From NCBI RefSeq assembly GCF_030538755.1, contig NZ_JAUNTJ010000002.1:1-64000 (forward strand): a stretch of 64,000 nt of DNA, read 5' to 3'. The translations under genes were made by a program, and so were the position numbers. Below, piece by piece: positions 25,562 through 36,227 of the stretch. The notes under the pieces were generated by a model. That model did no database searches. It worked only from the letters and a program-made list of their open reading frames with translations, and was not told the origin of the DNA. Position 1 is the stretch's first letter, and each line of letters opens with the position of its first letter. The stretch is from Paracoccus sp. (in: a-proteobacteria) (GTDB lineage Bacteria; Pseudomonadota; Alphaproteobacteria; Rhodobacterales; Rhodobacteraceae).

Positions 25562-28500
25562 CACAGGCTCCGCAGCAGATCTTCGAGGTCGTCATCGCCC
25601 AGATCCATGTCCGGGAAATCGGCGGGGGTCAGGCCGGCATCATCGCCGGTCAGGCAATGCGCGGTCAGACTGGCAAGATGGCGCTGGAACGCCTCGGCCA
25701 GCGGGGTGATCGCGGTCCCCGCATGATGGTGCCAGCCGATGCGCAGGCCGTCGGGGGTCGCCAGCACATTCACCTCCAGCGCGGTGTCGCGGGGGTTCTG
25801 CGGGCCGCGCACGGGACCGGCGCTTTCCGCAGCGGGGGACAGCAGACCGCCGTCCAGTGCCCCCGCGACCCGGCCGAGATAGTTGAAGCGCAGGCCAGCG
25901 GGCACGTCGGGCACCATGCCCGCCGCCCGCAGTACGCCATGGCCCACGCCATCGTCGGGCACCCGGCGCAGGCTGTCCTTGACCATGCGCAGGGTCGCCT
26001 CGAAGGTGGCGTCGGGCGTTGTCAGATGCACCGGATAGATCGCCGTCAGCCAGCCGACCGTGCGCGTCAGGTCCAGATCCGGCGACAGATCGGGGCGGCC
26101 GTGGCTTTCCATCTGCACCGTCAGGCCGGGGGCGCCGGTCCAGTCGCGCATCGCCAGATACAGGGCCGAGACCAACAGCTCTTGTGTCGTGACGGGATAG
26201 GCGGCGGGTGCGTCGTCCAGCACCTGCCGCGACAGGTCCGGGCCGATCAACTGATCGTGGCGGGCGGCCTGACCTTCGGTGCCTGCGTCGGGTTGCGGTT
26301 GCGCGGGGATCGCCGCCCAATAGTCACGCTGGGCCGCGATGGCGGGCGCGGCGGCCAGCCAGCTGGCCCACGCGCCCGCACTGGCCCCGCGCGGCGGTGT
26401 GTCCGGCGTCTGGCCCAGGGTCAGCGCCGCAAGGATCGTTTGCAGATCGTCCAGCAGAATGCGCCACGAGACGCCATCGACCAGCAGGTGATGCGCCGCG
26501 ACGGCCAGCCGCTGTCCGTCCGCTGTCTCGACCAGCGCCGCACCCCACAGCGGGCCATGTTCCAGATCGAACCCGGCCTGCATCCGCGCGGCGATCCTGG
26601 TCACATCGCCGGTTTCCTGCACCAGCAGGATTGGCAGGCCCGGCGCGGCGTAATCCTGCTGCCAGCCATCGGCCCCGCGCGTAAAGCGGGCGCGCAAGGC
26701 GTCGTGCCAGTCGGACAAGGTGGCCAGCGCCTGCTGCACCAGCCCCGGCTCCAGCGGGCGCGCGGGCGTCAGCACCATTGCCTGATTCCAGTGCGCGGGC
26801 TGCGGCAGGTCGCGGTTCAGCAGCCATGCCTGCGCCGCCGTCAGCGGCTGGGGGCCGACAACCGGTTCCCGCCCCCCCTCTGCGATGCCGCGTTCGGCGG
26901 CCATGCCCGCCAGCGCGGCAAGGGTTGCGTATTGGAACATATCGCGCGGCGACAGCGCCATCCCCGCCGCCCGAGCCTGCGCGACCACCTGAATGGCAAG
27001 GATCGAATCGCCGCCGATGGCGAAGAAATTATCCTGCCTCGTGATGCCATCATGCCCCAGCACACGGGTCCAGATCGCGGCCAGATCGGCCTCGGCCCCC
27101 GGTTGCGGTGCGTCGCCCTGCGTCGGTGCGACCGCCAGATCGGGTGCGGGCAGGGCACCCCGGTCCAGCTTGCCATTGGGCAGGCGCGGCAGGTTGTCCA
27201 GCAGGACAAAGCGCGCGGGCACCAGATGCGCGGGCAGGCGCTGCGCCAGTTGTGCGGTCAGATCGCCCGCGCGGGCCGCGCCTTCGACCCATGCCGTCAG
27301 CAGGGCGTTGCCGTCGCCGTCGCGCCAGATATCGACGGCGGCTGCGGTGATGCCGGGGATCAGGGTCAGGGCGGATTCGACCTCTCCGGGTTCGACGCGA
27401 AAGCCACGCAGCTTGACCTGCCGGTCGCCCCGGCCCAGATAGTCGAGCGTTCCGTCCGGTGCCCAACGCACCCGGTCGCCGGTGCGATAGGCGGGCTGGC
27501 CGTCCAGTGCGGCAAAGCGTTCCGCCGTCAGTTCGGGACGGTTCCAATAGCCCAGTGCGACGCCCGCGCCGGTCAGATACAGTTCTCCGGGCATTCCGGG
27601 GGGGACGGGCTGGCCGTGATCGTCCCGCACATGCGCCTGCGTGCCGGTGAGCGGTCGCCCGATGTTAAAGCCGCCGGCGCGCGGCAGGATCATGCCGGTG
27701 GAATAGGTCGTGTCCTCGGACGGGCCATAGAGGTTCCAGACCTGCGCCACCCCCGGCAGCCCGTAAAGGCGCGCGGCAAGGGCGGGGGGCAGCACCTCAC
27801 CGGCAAGGCAGACGGTCCCGACATTGGCGGGCAGATCGCCCAACCGCAGCAACTCGGCCATCGGCGTGGGCACCGTATTCACCAGCGTCACCCGATCCGC
27901 ATAGGGCGCGTCCGGCAGCGCGAACAGATCGTCGGCCATCAGCACCGTGCCGCCCAGCGACAGCGTGGCGAAGATCTCGAAAACCGACAGGTCGAAACAG
28001 ATCGAGGTCGAGGCCAGCACCCCCGCCATCTGATCCGCCGTGAACGCGCCCCCGGCCCATGCCACCAGCGCGGCGGCGTTGCGATGCGCGATCACCACGC
28101 CCTTGGGGTTGCCGGTCGAGCCTGAGGTATAGATCAGATAGGCCGGATCGTCCGGCTGGCCGGCGATCGGGGCGGGCTGCGCCGGGGCGACGTCCGGCAG
28201 CTGGTCAAGGATCATCGCAAGCTGCGCGTCAGCCGCGATATAGGCAATGCGTTCGGCCGGATAGCGCGGGTCCAGCGGCACATAAGCCGCGCCGGTTTTC
28301 AGCACCGCCAGCAGCGCCACGACCAAATCCACATTGCGCGGCAGGGCGATTCCCACGCGGTCCCCGCGTCCGACACCCCGCGATTGCAGATGCGCGGCCA
28401 GGGCATCGCTGCGCCGGTCCAGATCGGCATAGGTCAGCGCATGATCGGCGTCGCGCAGGGCCGGGGCGTCGGGGGTCCGGGCGGCCTGAGCCGCAAACAG

Positions 28501-31500
28501 CGCGTGCAGGGTCTGCGCCCCCCCTTGCGCCCGCCCCGAGTCGTTCCACACCGCGATCTGCGCCCGCTGATCGGGGTCGATCAAGGACAGCCGTGCCGTC
28601 GCCAGATCGGGCGAGGCCACCACGGCAGCGATCAGCGACTGGAACGCGCGGGCCATGTTTTCCGCGGTCTCGGGGCGAAAGAGATCGCGGCGATATTCCA
28701 GCCGGACCGCGAATTCGTCGCCCCGGTCCAGAATGCCCAGGGTCACGTCCAGCTTGGCGGTCGTGCTTTCGATGGGCACCGCCTGCCAATCCCCGGCCTC
28801 GGCCTGATCCGCGCGGGTTTTCCACGAAAACAGCGTCTGGAACACCGGATTGTGGCTCAGCGTGCGTTCGGGTTCCAGCGCGTCCACGATGCGCTCGAAT
28901 GGGGCGTCCTGATGGGTCAGGCCCTCGATCACCCGGTCACGGCAGGCGGCCAGCAGCGCGCCAAAACCCGCTGCATCGCCCGCCGGCAGACGCCATGCCA
29001 GCGTGTTGACGAACATGCCCGCCACGCCTTCCAGGTCGGGGTGTGGGCGGGCGGTGGCAGGGGTGCCGATCACGACCTCGGCCGCGCCGGTATAGCGGCC
29101 CAGCAGGGCGGCATAGGCCGACAGCATCGCCATATAGGGCGTGGCGCCCGCGCGCGCGGCCAGATCGCGCAGCCCCTGCGCCGCCGCGCCGGTCACGCTG
29201 AAATCGACGCTGCCGCCCGCAAAGCCCTGTCGGGCGGGGCGCGGAAAATCGGTCGGCAGGTCCAGCAGCGGCGGCGCATCGCGCAGGCGATCCACCCAAT
29301 AGCGGACGTGCCGGTCCATATCCTGCCCGCGCTGCCATGCCGCGAAATCGACGTATTGGACGGGCAGGGGCGCGGGCCGGTGGTCGGGCGCGGTTTCCAG
29401 CGCCTGATAGGCCGCCCGCAGATCGCGCAGCACCAGTTCCAGCGACAGGGCATCGCCGATGATATGGTGCATGACCAGCAGCAGCACATGATCCGCGCCA
29501 TCCGCAAACAGGCTTAGCCGCGCCAGCGGGCCGCGTGCCAGATCGAAGGGCTGCGCCGCCGCCTCGCGCAGGATGTCGGGCAGCGCCGTCGCCCCCGCTG
29601 TCGCTGGCATATCGAAGGGGGGAGTGTCGCCCAGAACCACGCGCGGCGTGCCGGTCTCGCCCGGATAGGCGCTGCGCAGCACGTCATGGCGCTGGCAGAT
29701 CAGTTCCCACGCGCGGGCCAGCCGTTCGGTCTGAACCGGACCCGCGATCCGCACGGCGGCGGGCAGGTTATAGGCCGACTGGCCAGGGTCCAGCGCCGCC
29801 AGCGTCCATTGCCGCGACTGCGCATAGGACAGGGGGCGGGGGGCACCATCGGGCAGGCGCGGGATCGGCGCGGCGGTCCCTTGGGCGATCAGGTCGTTGG
29901 CGTCCAGTGCGGCGGCAAAATCGGAAAGGCGCGGGTTTTCAAACAGAAGGCGCAGCGACACGGCGCGGGCTCCTTTGTGCGGCAGGCGGGCGATCATGCG
30001 CATGGCCAGCAGGGAATGCCCGCCAAGGGCAAAGAAATCCGCATCCCGGTCAGGCGCAGAGAGCGACATCAGGTCTTGCCACAGGCGGGCGATGATCGCT
30101 TCGGTGGGCGTCCGGGGGGCGCTGATGCTGACCCCGCGCGCGGCAGGCGCGGGCAGGCGGGCGCGGTCCACCTTGCCGTTGGCGTTCAACGGAAAGGCGT
30201 CCAGCACGACAAAGGCCGCGGGCATCATGTAGCCGGGCAGGGTCTGCACCAGACGGGCGCGCAGGCGCGGTTCCAGATCAGAAGAGGGCTGGCTGCGCAG
30301 ATAGGCGACCAGCGCCGCCTGATCGCCATCGCCATGCAGCGTCACCACGGCCTGTTCAACGGCAGGATCGGCGGTCAGCTGGGCTTCGATCTCGGCCAGT
30401 TCGATGCGGAAACCGCGCAGTTTCACCTGAAAATCCAGACGGCCCAGATAGATCAGCGTGCCATCGGCCAGCCGCTTTGCCCGGTCGCCCGTGCGATACA
30501 GGCGTTCGCCCCGCACCGTCACAAAGCGTTCTGCCGTCAGGTCGGGGCGGTCCAGATAGCCGGGCGACAGGCCCAGCCCCCCGATATGCAGTTCCCCCGC
30601 AACGCCCTTCGGGCACAATTGCCCGCCCGCGTCCAGCACATGCAGCGCGGTGTTCGCGACTGGCTGGCCCAGCGCGATCAGGTCGGGATCGGTGATCTGT
30701 GCGCAGGCCGACCAGATCGTCGTTTCGGTCGGGCCGTAAAGGTTCCAGACCGCTGCCCCCGTCGCCAGCAGATCGCGGGCAAGCGCGGGGTCCAGCGCCT
30801 CGCCCCCCGACAGGGCGCGGAACCCGTCCGGCGCGCGCCAGCCTTCGTCGGTCAACAGCCGCCATGTCGCGGGCGTCGCCTGCATCAGCGTCACCCCGTG
30901 GCGCGCGATCAACGCGGCCAGCGCGTGGCCGTCGATCACGTCGTGACTGTCCGCCAGCACCAGCGTGCCGCCGGTCAGCAGCGGCAGGAACAGTTCCAGC
31001 GCGGCGATGTCGAAGGCGGGCGTGGTGACGGCCAGCAGCGTGTCGGTTTCAGACATGCCGGGGCGCTGCGCCATGCTGGTCAGCAGGTTCACAAGGCTGG
31101 CCTGCCGGATGGGGACGCCCTTGGGTCGTCCGGTCGTGCCGCTGGTAAAGATGACATAGGCCAGATCTTCGGGGGCGACATGGCGCGTCAGCGGCGGGGC
31201 GTCCATGACCGCGCCCGGGTCGACGACGGGGCAGGGCGCATCGACGGGGGGTGGACCCGCGCTCAGCATCAGCGCCGGTTGCGCATCGTCAAGGATCATC
31301 TGCAACCGTGCGGGCGGATGGGTCGGGTCCAGCGGGACATAGGGCGCGCCCAGCTTCAGCGCCGCCAGCAGCGCCACCACCAGATCGGGGCCGCGCGGCA
31401 GGCAGATGGCGATCCGCGCGCCCTGCGGCACCTGTGCCGCCAGATGCCGCGCCAGACGGTCGGCGGCGGCATCCAGTTCCGCATGGGTCATCTGCATCTG

Positions 31501-32985
31501 GCCCGCGATCAGCGCCACGCCATCGCCGCGCCGCGCCGCAGTGGCGGCAAGCAGTTGCGCCAGATCGGCATCGGGCACCGGCGCGGCACTGTCGTTCAGC
31601 CGGGCCAGCCGCGCGGCGTCCGCCTCTGTCACCAGCGCGATAGCTGCCAGAGGCGCGCCCGGATCGGCGCTGGCCTTGTCCAGAATCCGCACGAAATCCT
31701 GCGCCATCCGCGCTGCCGTGTCGGCATCGAACAGTGCTGTCGCGTATTCCAGAACGCCGGTGAGCTGATCGCCCCGGAACAGATCCAGCGTCAGATCAAA
31801 GCGCGCGTTCTGCCCCTCCAGCGGCAGGGCGCTGACCGTCAGCCCGCCAAAGCCCAGTTCGGCGGGCTGCTTTTCATGCAGGTTGAACATCGACTGAAAG
31901 ATCGGCGTGTGGGCCGTGCTGCGACCCGTGGCGACAGCATCGACGACCTGCTCGAACGGCAGCTCCTGATGCGCCATCGCGCCGGTCACGGTGCCGCGCA
32001 TTCGCGCCAGCAGGCTGTCGAAACTGTCATCGGGCGCAACCTCGCACCGCAGCGCCAGCGTGTTGACGAAATAACCGACCAGCCCCTGCAATTCCGCCCG
32101 GTCGCGATTCGACACCGTGGTGCCGATGCAGATGTCCGTGCTGCCGGAATAACGCGCGTGCAGCGCGTGAAAGCCCGCCAGCAGCACCTGAAAGGGCGTC
32201 ATCCCCCGGTCGCGGGCCAGCGCGTCCAACCGCTGCGCAACCGGCTGGGGCACCGCGAACCTGTGCCGCGCACCGGCGAAATCCTGCCGCGCGGGACGCG
32301 GCCGGTCGGTCGGCAGGTCCAGCAGCCCAGCCAGGCCAGACAGGGTGCCGCGCCAGTAATCGGTCTGGGCCTGAACCTGTGCAAGACGGCCGCGTTGCGT
32401 CAGCGCATAATCGGAATACTGCACCGTCAGCGGCGGCAGGGTCGCCGATTGCCCGTCATAATGCGCGGCCAGTTCCGCGATCATGATCTGCAAAGAGCGA
32501 TAGTCGGCGATGATATGATGCGCGGCAAAGGCAAGAATATGGTCCTCTGGCCCCTGAAGGATCAGGCCGCAGCGGACCAGCGGCCCGGTCGCCAGATCAA
32601 AGGGCTGCGCAGCGAATTCGGCCAGCGCCTTGTCGGGGTCGCCATGCAGTTGCTGCACCGCAAGCGGGGTTGCCGGGTCGATCAGTTGCAGGGGCGATCC
32701 GTCCCGGTCCACGATGCGGGTTCGCAGCGCGCCATGGCGGGCGCGGATACGGTCCAGCGCGGCGGACAGGCGGTCCAGATCCAGGGGTCCCGTCAGGCGC
32801 AGCGCGGCGGTGATGGTATAAACCGACTGGCCCGGCTGCATCTGGTCGATGAACCACAGCCGCTGCTGCGCAAGGCTGAGCGGTGCCTGCGCGGTGTCGC
32901 CCGCACGGGCCGCGGCCTTCAGCCGTTGTGCCAGCAATGCACGTTTTGCTGCCGGGTCGAGGGTGGCAAGGTCGATCTGCGTCAA
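25561..32985 (-). CDS. Bimodular NRPS: C-A(Gly)-PCP-C-A(Ala)-PCP-E
   Basis: The 2474-residue protein has C1 (HHIIADY near 155), A1 (SGTTGRPKGV near 610), PCP1 (Ser991), C2 (HHIIGDA near 1171), A2 (SGSTGNPKG near 1618), PCP2 (GGDSI, Ser1994) and a C-terminal epimerase with intact HHLLVDG (His2165-2166) and FNYLG. Binding-pocket residues read by eye against GrsA give DILQLGLIW for A1, the glycine code, and DLFNCALTY for A2, an alanine-type code. The GGDS carrier before E is typical of epimerising modules, so D-Ala is predicted. The TTG start at 32985 overlaps the previous stop (TTGA). Confidence 0.93.
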   Translation of the reverse strand: MTQIDLATLDPAAKRALLAQRLKAAARAGDTAQAPLSLAQQRLWFIDQMQPGQSVYTITAALRLTGPLDLDRLSAALDRIRARHGALRTRIVDRDGSPLQLIDPATPLAVQQLHGDPDKALAEFAAQPFDLATGPLVRCGLILQGPEDHILAFAAHHIIADYRSLQIMIAELAAHYDGQSATLPPLTVQYSDYALTQRGRLAQVQAQTDYWRGTLSGLAGLLDLPTDRPRPARQDFAGARHRFAVPQPVAQRLDALARDRGMTPFQVLLAGFHALHARYSGSTDICIGTTVSNRDRAELQGLVGYFVNTLALRCEVAPDDSFDSLLARMRGTVTGAMAHQELPFEQVVDAVATGRSTAHTPIFQSMFNLHEKQPAELGFGGLTVSALPLEGQNARFDLTLDLFRGDQLTGVLEYATALFDADTAARMAQDFVRILDKASADPGAPLAAIALVTEADAARLARLNDSAAPVPDADLAQLLAATAARRGDGVALIAGQMQMTHAELDAAADRLARHLAAQVPQGARIAICLPRGPDLVVALLAALKLGAPYVPLDPTHPPARLQMILDDAQPALMLSAGPPPVDAPCPVVDPGAVMDAPPLTRHVAPEDLAYVIFTSGTTGRPKGVPIRQASLVNLLTSMAQRPGMSETDTLLAVTTPAFDIAALELFLPLLTGGTLVLADSHDVIDGHALAALIARHGVTLMQATPATWRLLTDEGWRAPDGFRALSGGEALDPALARDLLATGAAVWNLYGPTETTIWSACAQITDPDLIALGQPVANTALHVLDAGGQLCPKGVAGELHIGGLGLSPGYLDRPDLTAERFVTVRGERLYRTGDRAKRLADGTLIYLGRLDFQVKLRGFRIELAEIEAQLTADPAVEQAVVTLHGDGDQAALVAYLRSQPSSDLEPRLRARLVQTLPGYMMPAAFVVLDAFPLNANGKVDRARLPAPAARGVSISAPRTPTEAIIARLWQDLMSLSAPDRDADFFALGGHSLLAMRMIARLPHKGARAVSLRLLFENPRLSDFAAALDANDLIAQGTAAPIPRLPDGAPRPLSYAQSRQWTLAALDPGQSAYNLPAAVRIAGPVQTERLARAWELICQRHDVLRSAYPGETGTPRVVLGDTPPFDMPATAGATALPDILREAAAQPFDLARGPLARLSLFADGADHVLLLVMHHIIGDALSLELVLRDLRAAYQALETAPDHRPAPLPVQYVDFAAWQRGQDMDRHVRYWVDRLRDAPPLLDLPTDFPRPARQGFAGGSVDFSVTGAAAQGLRDLAARAGATPYMAMLSAYAALLGRYTGAAEVVIGTPATARPHPDLEGVAGMFVNTLAWRLPAGDAAGFGALLAACRDRVIEGLTHQDAPFERIVDALEPERTLSHNPVFQTLFSWKTRADQAEAGDWQAVPIESTTAKLDVTLGILDRGDEFAVRLEYRRDLFRPETAENMARAFQSLIAAVVASPDLATARLSLIDPDQRAQIAVWNDSGRAQGGAQTLHALFAAQAARTPDAPALRDADHALTYADLDRRSDALAAHLQSRGVGRGDRVGIALPRNVDLVVALLAVLKTGAAYVPLDPRYPAERIAYIAADAQLAMILDQLPDVAPAQPAPIAGQPDDPAYLIYTSGSTGNPKGVVIAHRNAAALVAWAGGAFTADQMAGVLASTSICFDLSVFEIFATLSLGGTVLMADDLFALPDAPYADRVTLVNTVPTPMAELLRLGDLPANVGTVCLAGEVLPPALAARLYGLPGVAQVWNLYGPSEDTTYSTGMILPRAGGFNIGRPLTGTQAHVRDDHGQPVPPGMPGELYLTGAGVALGYWNRPELTAERFAALDGQPAYRTGDRVRWAPDGTLDYLGRGDRQVKLRGFRVEPGEVESALTLIPGITAAAVDIWRDGDGNALLTAWVEGAARAGDLTAQLAQRLPAHLVPARFVLLDNLPRLPNGKLDRGALPAPDLAVAPTQGDAPQPGAEADLAAIWTRVLGHDGITRQDNFFAIGGDSILAIQVVAQARAAGMALSPRDMFQYATLAALAGMAAERGIAEGGREPVVGPQPLTAAQAWLLNRDLPQPAHWNQAMVLTPARPLEPGLVQQALATLSDWHDALRARFTRGADGWQQDYAAPGLPILLVQETGDVTRIAARMQAGFDLEHGPLWGAALVETADGQRLAVAAHHLLVDGVSWRILLDDLQTILAALTLGQTPDTPPRGASAGAWASWLAAAPAIAAQRDYWAAIPAQPQPDAGTEGQAARHDQLIGPDLSRQVLDDAPAAYPVTTQELLVSALYLAMRDWTGAPGLTVQMESHGRPDLSPDLDLTRTVGWLTAIYPVHLTTPDATFEATLRMVKDSLRRVPDDGVGHGVLRAAGMVPDVPAGLRFNYLGRVAGALDGGLLSPAAESAGPVRGPQNPRDTALEVNVLATPDGLRIGWHHHAGTAITPLAEAFQRHLASLTAHCLTGDDAGLTPADFPDMDLGDDDLEDLLRSL

Positions 32986-35900
32986 CGGGCGGGTTCCTCT
33001 GTCATCTGGGCCAGCAGCGCCTCGACCTCGGCGTCCGAGAGGCCCGCCGTGGGGTCCTGGTCCTGCGGCGCGGCTGTGCTGGCGGAAAGGATCAGCGCCG
33101 CCTGACTGCGCGGCGTCAGCGCCTGAAACAGCGCGCCAAGGGGCAGGTCCACCGCGAATTCATCCTTCAGCCGGATCAGCAGCCGCATCGCCAGCAACGA
33201 ATGGCCGCCAAGGGCGAAAAAGTCGTCGGTCGCGCCGATGCCCTTTCGGTCCAGCATGTCGCACCAGATGGCGATGATGCGGGCCTCGGTGTCGTTCGCG
33301 GGCGGTTCGGCAGGGGCGGTTTCGACGGTGATCTGGGCCAGCGCGCGCCGGTCGATCTTGCCATTGGGCATCCGGGGCAGCACATCCATCACATTCCAGC
33401 GCTGCGGCACCAGATGCGCAGGCAGCAGCCCGGCCAGATGCGCACGCAGGATTTCGGCCGTGACGATCATGCCCGGTGGCGGGGCGACATGCGCAACCAA
33501 CTGGCGGTCGGAATCGCCCGGTTCGCCCGTGGCCAGCACGATTGCCTCGGCCACGTCGGGGCGGGCTTCCAGCGTGGCCTCGATCTCCCCGGTCTCGATG
33601 CGCATTCCGCGCAGTTTCACCTGTCCGTCGATGCGGCCAAGGATGTCGATCCGCCCGTCCGCCCGCCATCGCGCGCGGTCGCCGCTGCGATACATCCGCC
33701 CCGGAGCGTAAGGATCGGCGATGAATTTTTCCGCCGTCAGGTCGGGCCGGTTCAGATAGCCCCGCGCCAGACCCGCGCCGGCAAGGCAGATCTCGCCCGC
33801 CGCACCGCGTGGCAGCAGGTTGCCGTGCCGGTCGAGGATATGAAGCCGCGTCCCCGGAAACGGTCGTCCGATGGGCATGGGCCGTTCGGGTTCATCCTGA
33901 ACCGGATTGCCAGCGTCATAGATCGCGTCTTCGGTCGGGCCATAGAGGTTGTTGATGGTCCGCAGTTGCGGGAATTGCCGCAGCCGATCCAGCAGCGCGG
34001 GCGGAAAGAACTCTCCCGCAAGGTTCACGGCCCGCACGCTGGCGGGCAGATCGCCGTTTTTCACCAGTTCGCGCAGCAGGCTGGGCACGGTGTTCAGCAT
34101 GGTCACGCCCGCATCATGCAGCGCGGGCAGGTCCAGCAGCGTCTGCGCCAGCACGATCCGGCCGCCATTGCCGAGAGTCGCAAAGATTTCGAACAGCGAC
34201 AGATCAAAGCTGACCGAGGTTCCGAACAGCACCCCCGCCAGATCATCGGCACCGAAGGTCTGCCCGGCCCATGCCACGCGCGACAGGATATTGCGATGTT
34301 CAAGCGCGACACCCTTGGGCTGCCCGGTCGAGCCAGAGGTATAGATGATAACCGCCAACCCGTCCGGCGTGCCTCGTGGGTGGTCGGGGCGGGGTGCGGG
34401 CGGCAGGGCGGTCACGTCCAGCGTCTCTGCCGCAAAGGTCACGGTGCCATCGGTCAGCACCAGTTCCGCGCCGGAATCCTGCGCCATAAAGCCGATGCGC
34501 GCGGGCGGATAGGCCGGGTCCAGCGGCACATAGGCGCATTCGGCCTTCAGCGTGCCAAGGATCGCGGCAATCAGCGCGGGCGTGCGCCCCATGCAGATGC
34601 CGACCCGCGTTTCCGGTGGCATATCGCGCTGGATCAGCGCCGCCGCGACCGCATTCGCCATCGCGTCCAGTTCGCCGTAGGTCACGGATTGCCCATCATG
34701 CCAGATCGCCGCCGCATCGGGATCACGGTTCACCTGCACCTGGAACGCGGTGTGGAGTGTGGCGGCATGGGGCGGCAGCTCTGGTCCCTGCGCCAGCGCC
34801 AGCAGATCGTCGCGTTCGGTATCCGACAGCATCGGCAGATCGGCGATAGGGCGATCCGGTTGGGCCAACATCAGCGCCAGCAGGCGCTGGTAATGTGCCG
34901 ACATGGCTGCGATGGTGTCGGGGCGATACAGATCGGCACGGTATTCGACGCGCCCGGCGATGCGGTCGCCGTGATCTTCCAGATTAAAGCGCAGTTCGTA
35001 TTTTGCGGTCTGTTCCTGATAGGGAAACCGCTGCAAACGGATGCCGTGGACGGCATCGGGCAGGCGCTCGGCCTGTTGCAGGTCGAACTTGGCACGAAAC
35101 AGCGGGATCGCCTCGCCCGCCCGGCGTTCGGGGTTCAGCGCCTCGACCACCTGATCCAGCGGCACGTCCTGATGGGCGAAGGCATCGCGCAAAACGGATT
35201 CCATGCGGGTCAGCGCATCGGCGAAAGAGGCACCCGACAGATCGCTGCGAAGCGTCAGCGTATTGACCAGCGGGCCGATCATGCCCTGCGTTTCCGGGCG
35301 GTCGCGGTTCGACACGTCGCTGCCCACCACCACATCATCCGTATCGCAATAGCGCGACAGCAGCGCGCTGAACGCCGTCAGCATCAGCGTGAACAGGCTG
35401 ACGCCACGGCGCGCGGCCATGTCGCGGGCGGACCCTGCCAGATCGGCGGGCAGATCGAAGGGCAGAAAGCCGCCCGGCATCGCGGTCCCCGGAACGGGGC
35501 GGAAATCGCGCGGCAGGTCCAGCGCAGGCGCGTCGCACAACCGCTGCCGCCAGTAATCCAGCTGGCGTCGCTCTACCTGATCCGCCTGCGCGTGCTGCCA
35601 CAGCGCGAAATCGGGCATGTGCAGCGCGACCAGCGCCAGCGGGCTGTCCTGACCCCGGCTGGCGGCGTCATACAGCACCGCCAGATCGCGCACCATGATG
35701 CCCAGCGACCAGCGGTCGGCAACGATGTGATGCAGCCCGATGGCCAGAACATGATCGTCCGGCGCCAGCCGCAGCAGGGCTGCGCGCAGAGGAACCTGCG
35801 TCAGGTCAAAGGGCTGGCCGGTGATCTGCGCGATATGGCTGTGCGCGCTGTCCAGAGGCTGGCCCGACAGGTCGATCAGCGTCAGGCCGGGCGCGCGGTC

Positions 35901-36227
35901 GGGCACCTGCTGCGGCGCGCCGTCGGCCGCGGTCTGATAGCGGGTGCGCAATGCCTGATGCCGATCGGTCAGCGCGGCGAATGCCTGCGTCATCGCGCCT
36001 GTGTCCAGCGCCCCGGTCAGGCGCAGCACCGTCATCATGTTATAGGCCGTGCTGGCCGGATTGATCTGCTGCATGAACCACAGCCGCCGCTGCGCAAAGG
36101 ACAGCGGTGCCGGACCCTCGCCCGTGCGGCGGGGGATCGCGTCGGGGCGTTTCGCCGCCATGCGCCGTTGCAGCAGGGCGCGCTGTTCCGGCGTCAGGCG
36201 GGCAAGCTGTGCGGCAAGATCGGTCAT
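32982..36227 (-). CDS. Monomodular NRPS: C-A-PCP
   Basis: A 1081-residue module starting MTDLAAQLARLTPEQRALL, with a condensation domain (HHIVADRWS near residue 164; the Gly after the catalytic Asp is Arg), an adenylation domain (SGSTGQPKGV near 627) and a PCP (GGHSLLAMRL, Ser1010). The A pocket reads DLFNNALIY, close to the alanine code DLFNNALTY, so Ala or a similar small residue is likely. ATG at 36227 overlaps the PKS stop by four bases. The open frame continues 695 codons further upstream, but that is an artefact inside the PKS gene. It extends the chain coming from the PKS. Confidence 0.93.
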   Translation of the reverse strand: MTDLAAQLARLTPEQRALLQRRMAAKRPDAIPRRTGEGPAPLSFAQRRLWFMQQINPASTAYNMMTVLRLTGALDTGAMTQAFAALTDRHQALRTRYQTAADGAPQQVPDRAPGLTLIDLSGQPLDSAHSHIAQITGQPFDLTQVPLRAALLRLAPDDHVLAIGLHHIVADRWSLGIMVRDLAVLYDAASRGQDSPLALVALHMPDFALWQHAQADQVERRQLDYWRQRLCDAPALDLPRDFRPVPGTAMPGGFLPFDLPADLAGSARDMAARRGVSLFTLMLTAFSALLSRYCDTDDVVVGSDVSNRDRPETQGMIGPLVNTLTLRSDLSGASFADALTRMESVLRDAFAHQDVPLDQVVEALNPERRAGEAIPLFRAKFDLQQAERLPDAVHGIRLQRFPYQEQTAKYELRFNLEDHGDRIAGRVEYRADLYRPDTIAAMSAHYQRLLALMLAQPDRPIADLPMLSDTERDDLLALAQGPELPPHAATLHTAFQVQVNRDPDAAAIWHDGQSVTYGELDAMANAVAAALIQRDMPPETRVGICMGRTPALIAAILGTLKAECAYVPLDPAYPPARIGFMAQDSGAELVLTDGTVTFAAETLDVTALPPAPRPDHPRGTPDGLAVIIYTSGSTGQPKGVALEHRNILSRVAWAGQTFGADDLAGVLFGTSVSFDLSLFEIFATLGNGGRIVLAQTLLDLPALHDAGVTMLNTVPSLLRELVKNGDLPASVRAVNLAGEFFPPALLDRLRQFPQLRTINNLYGPTEDAIYDAGNPVQDEPERPMPIGRPFPGTRLHILDRHGNLLPRGAAGEICLAGAGLARGYLNRPDLTAEKFIADPYAPGRMYRSGDRARWRADGRIDILGRIDGQVKLRGMRIETGEIEATLEARPDVAEAIVLATGEPGDSDRQLVAHVAPPPGMIVTAEILRAHLAGLLPAHLVPQRWNVMDVLPRMPNGKIDRRALAQITVETAPAEPPANDTEARIIAIWCDMLDRKGIGATDDFFALGGHSLLAMRLLIRLKDEFAVDLPLGALFQALTPRSQAALILSASTAAPQDQDPTAGLSDAEVEALLAQMTEEPAR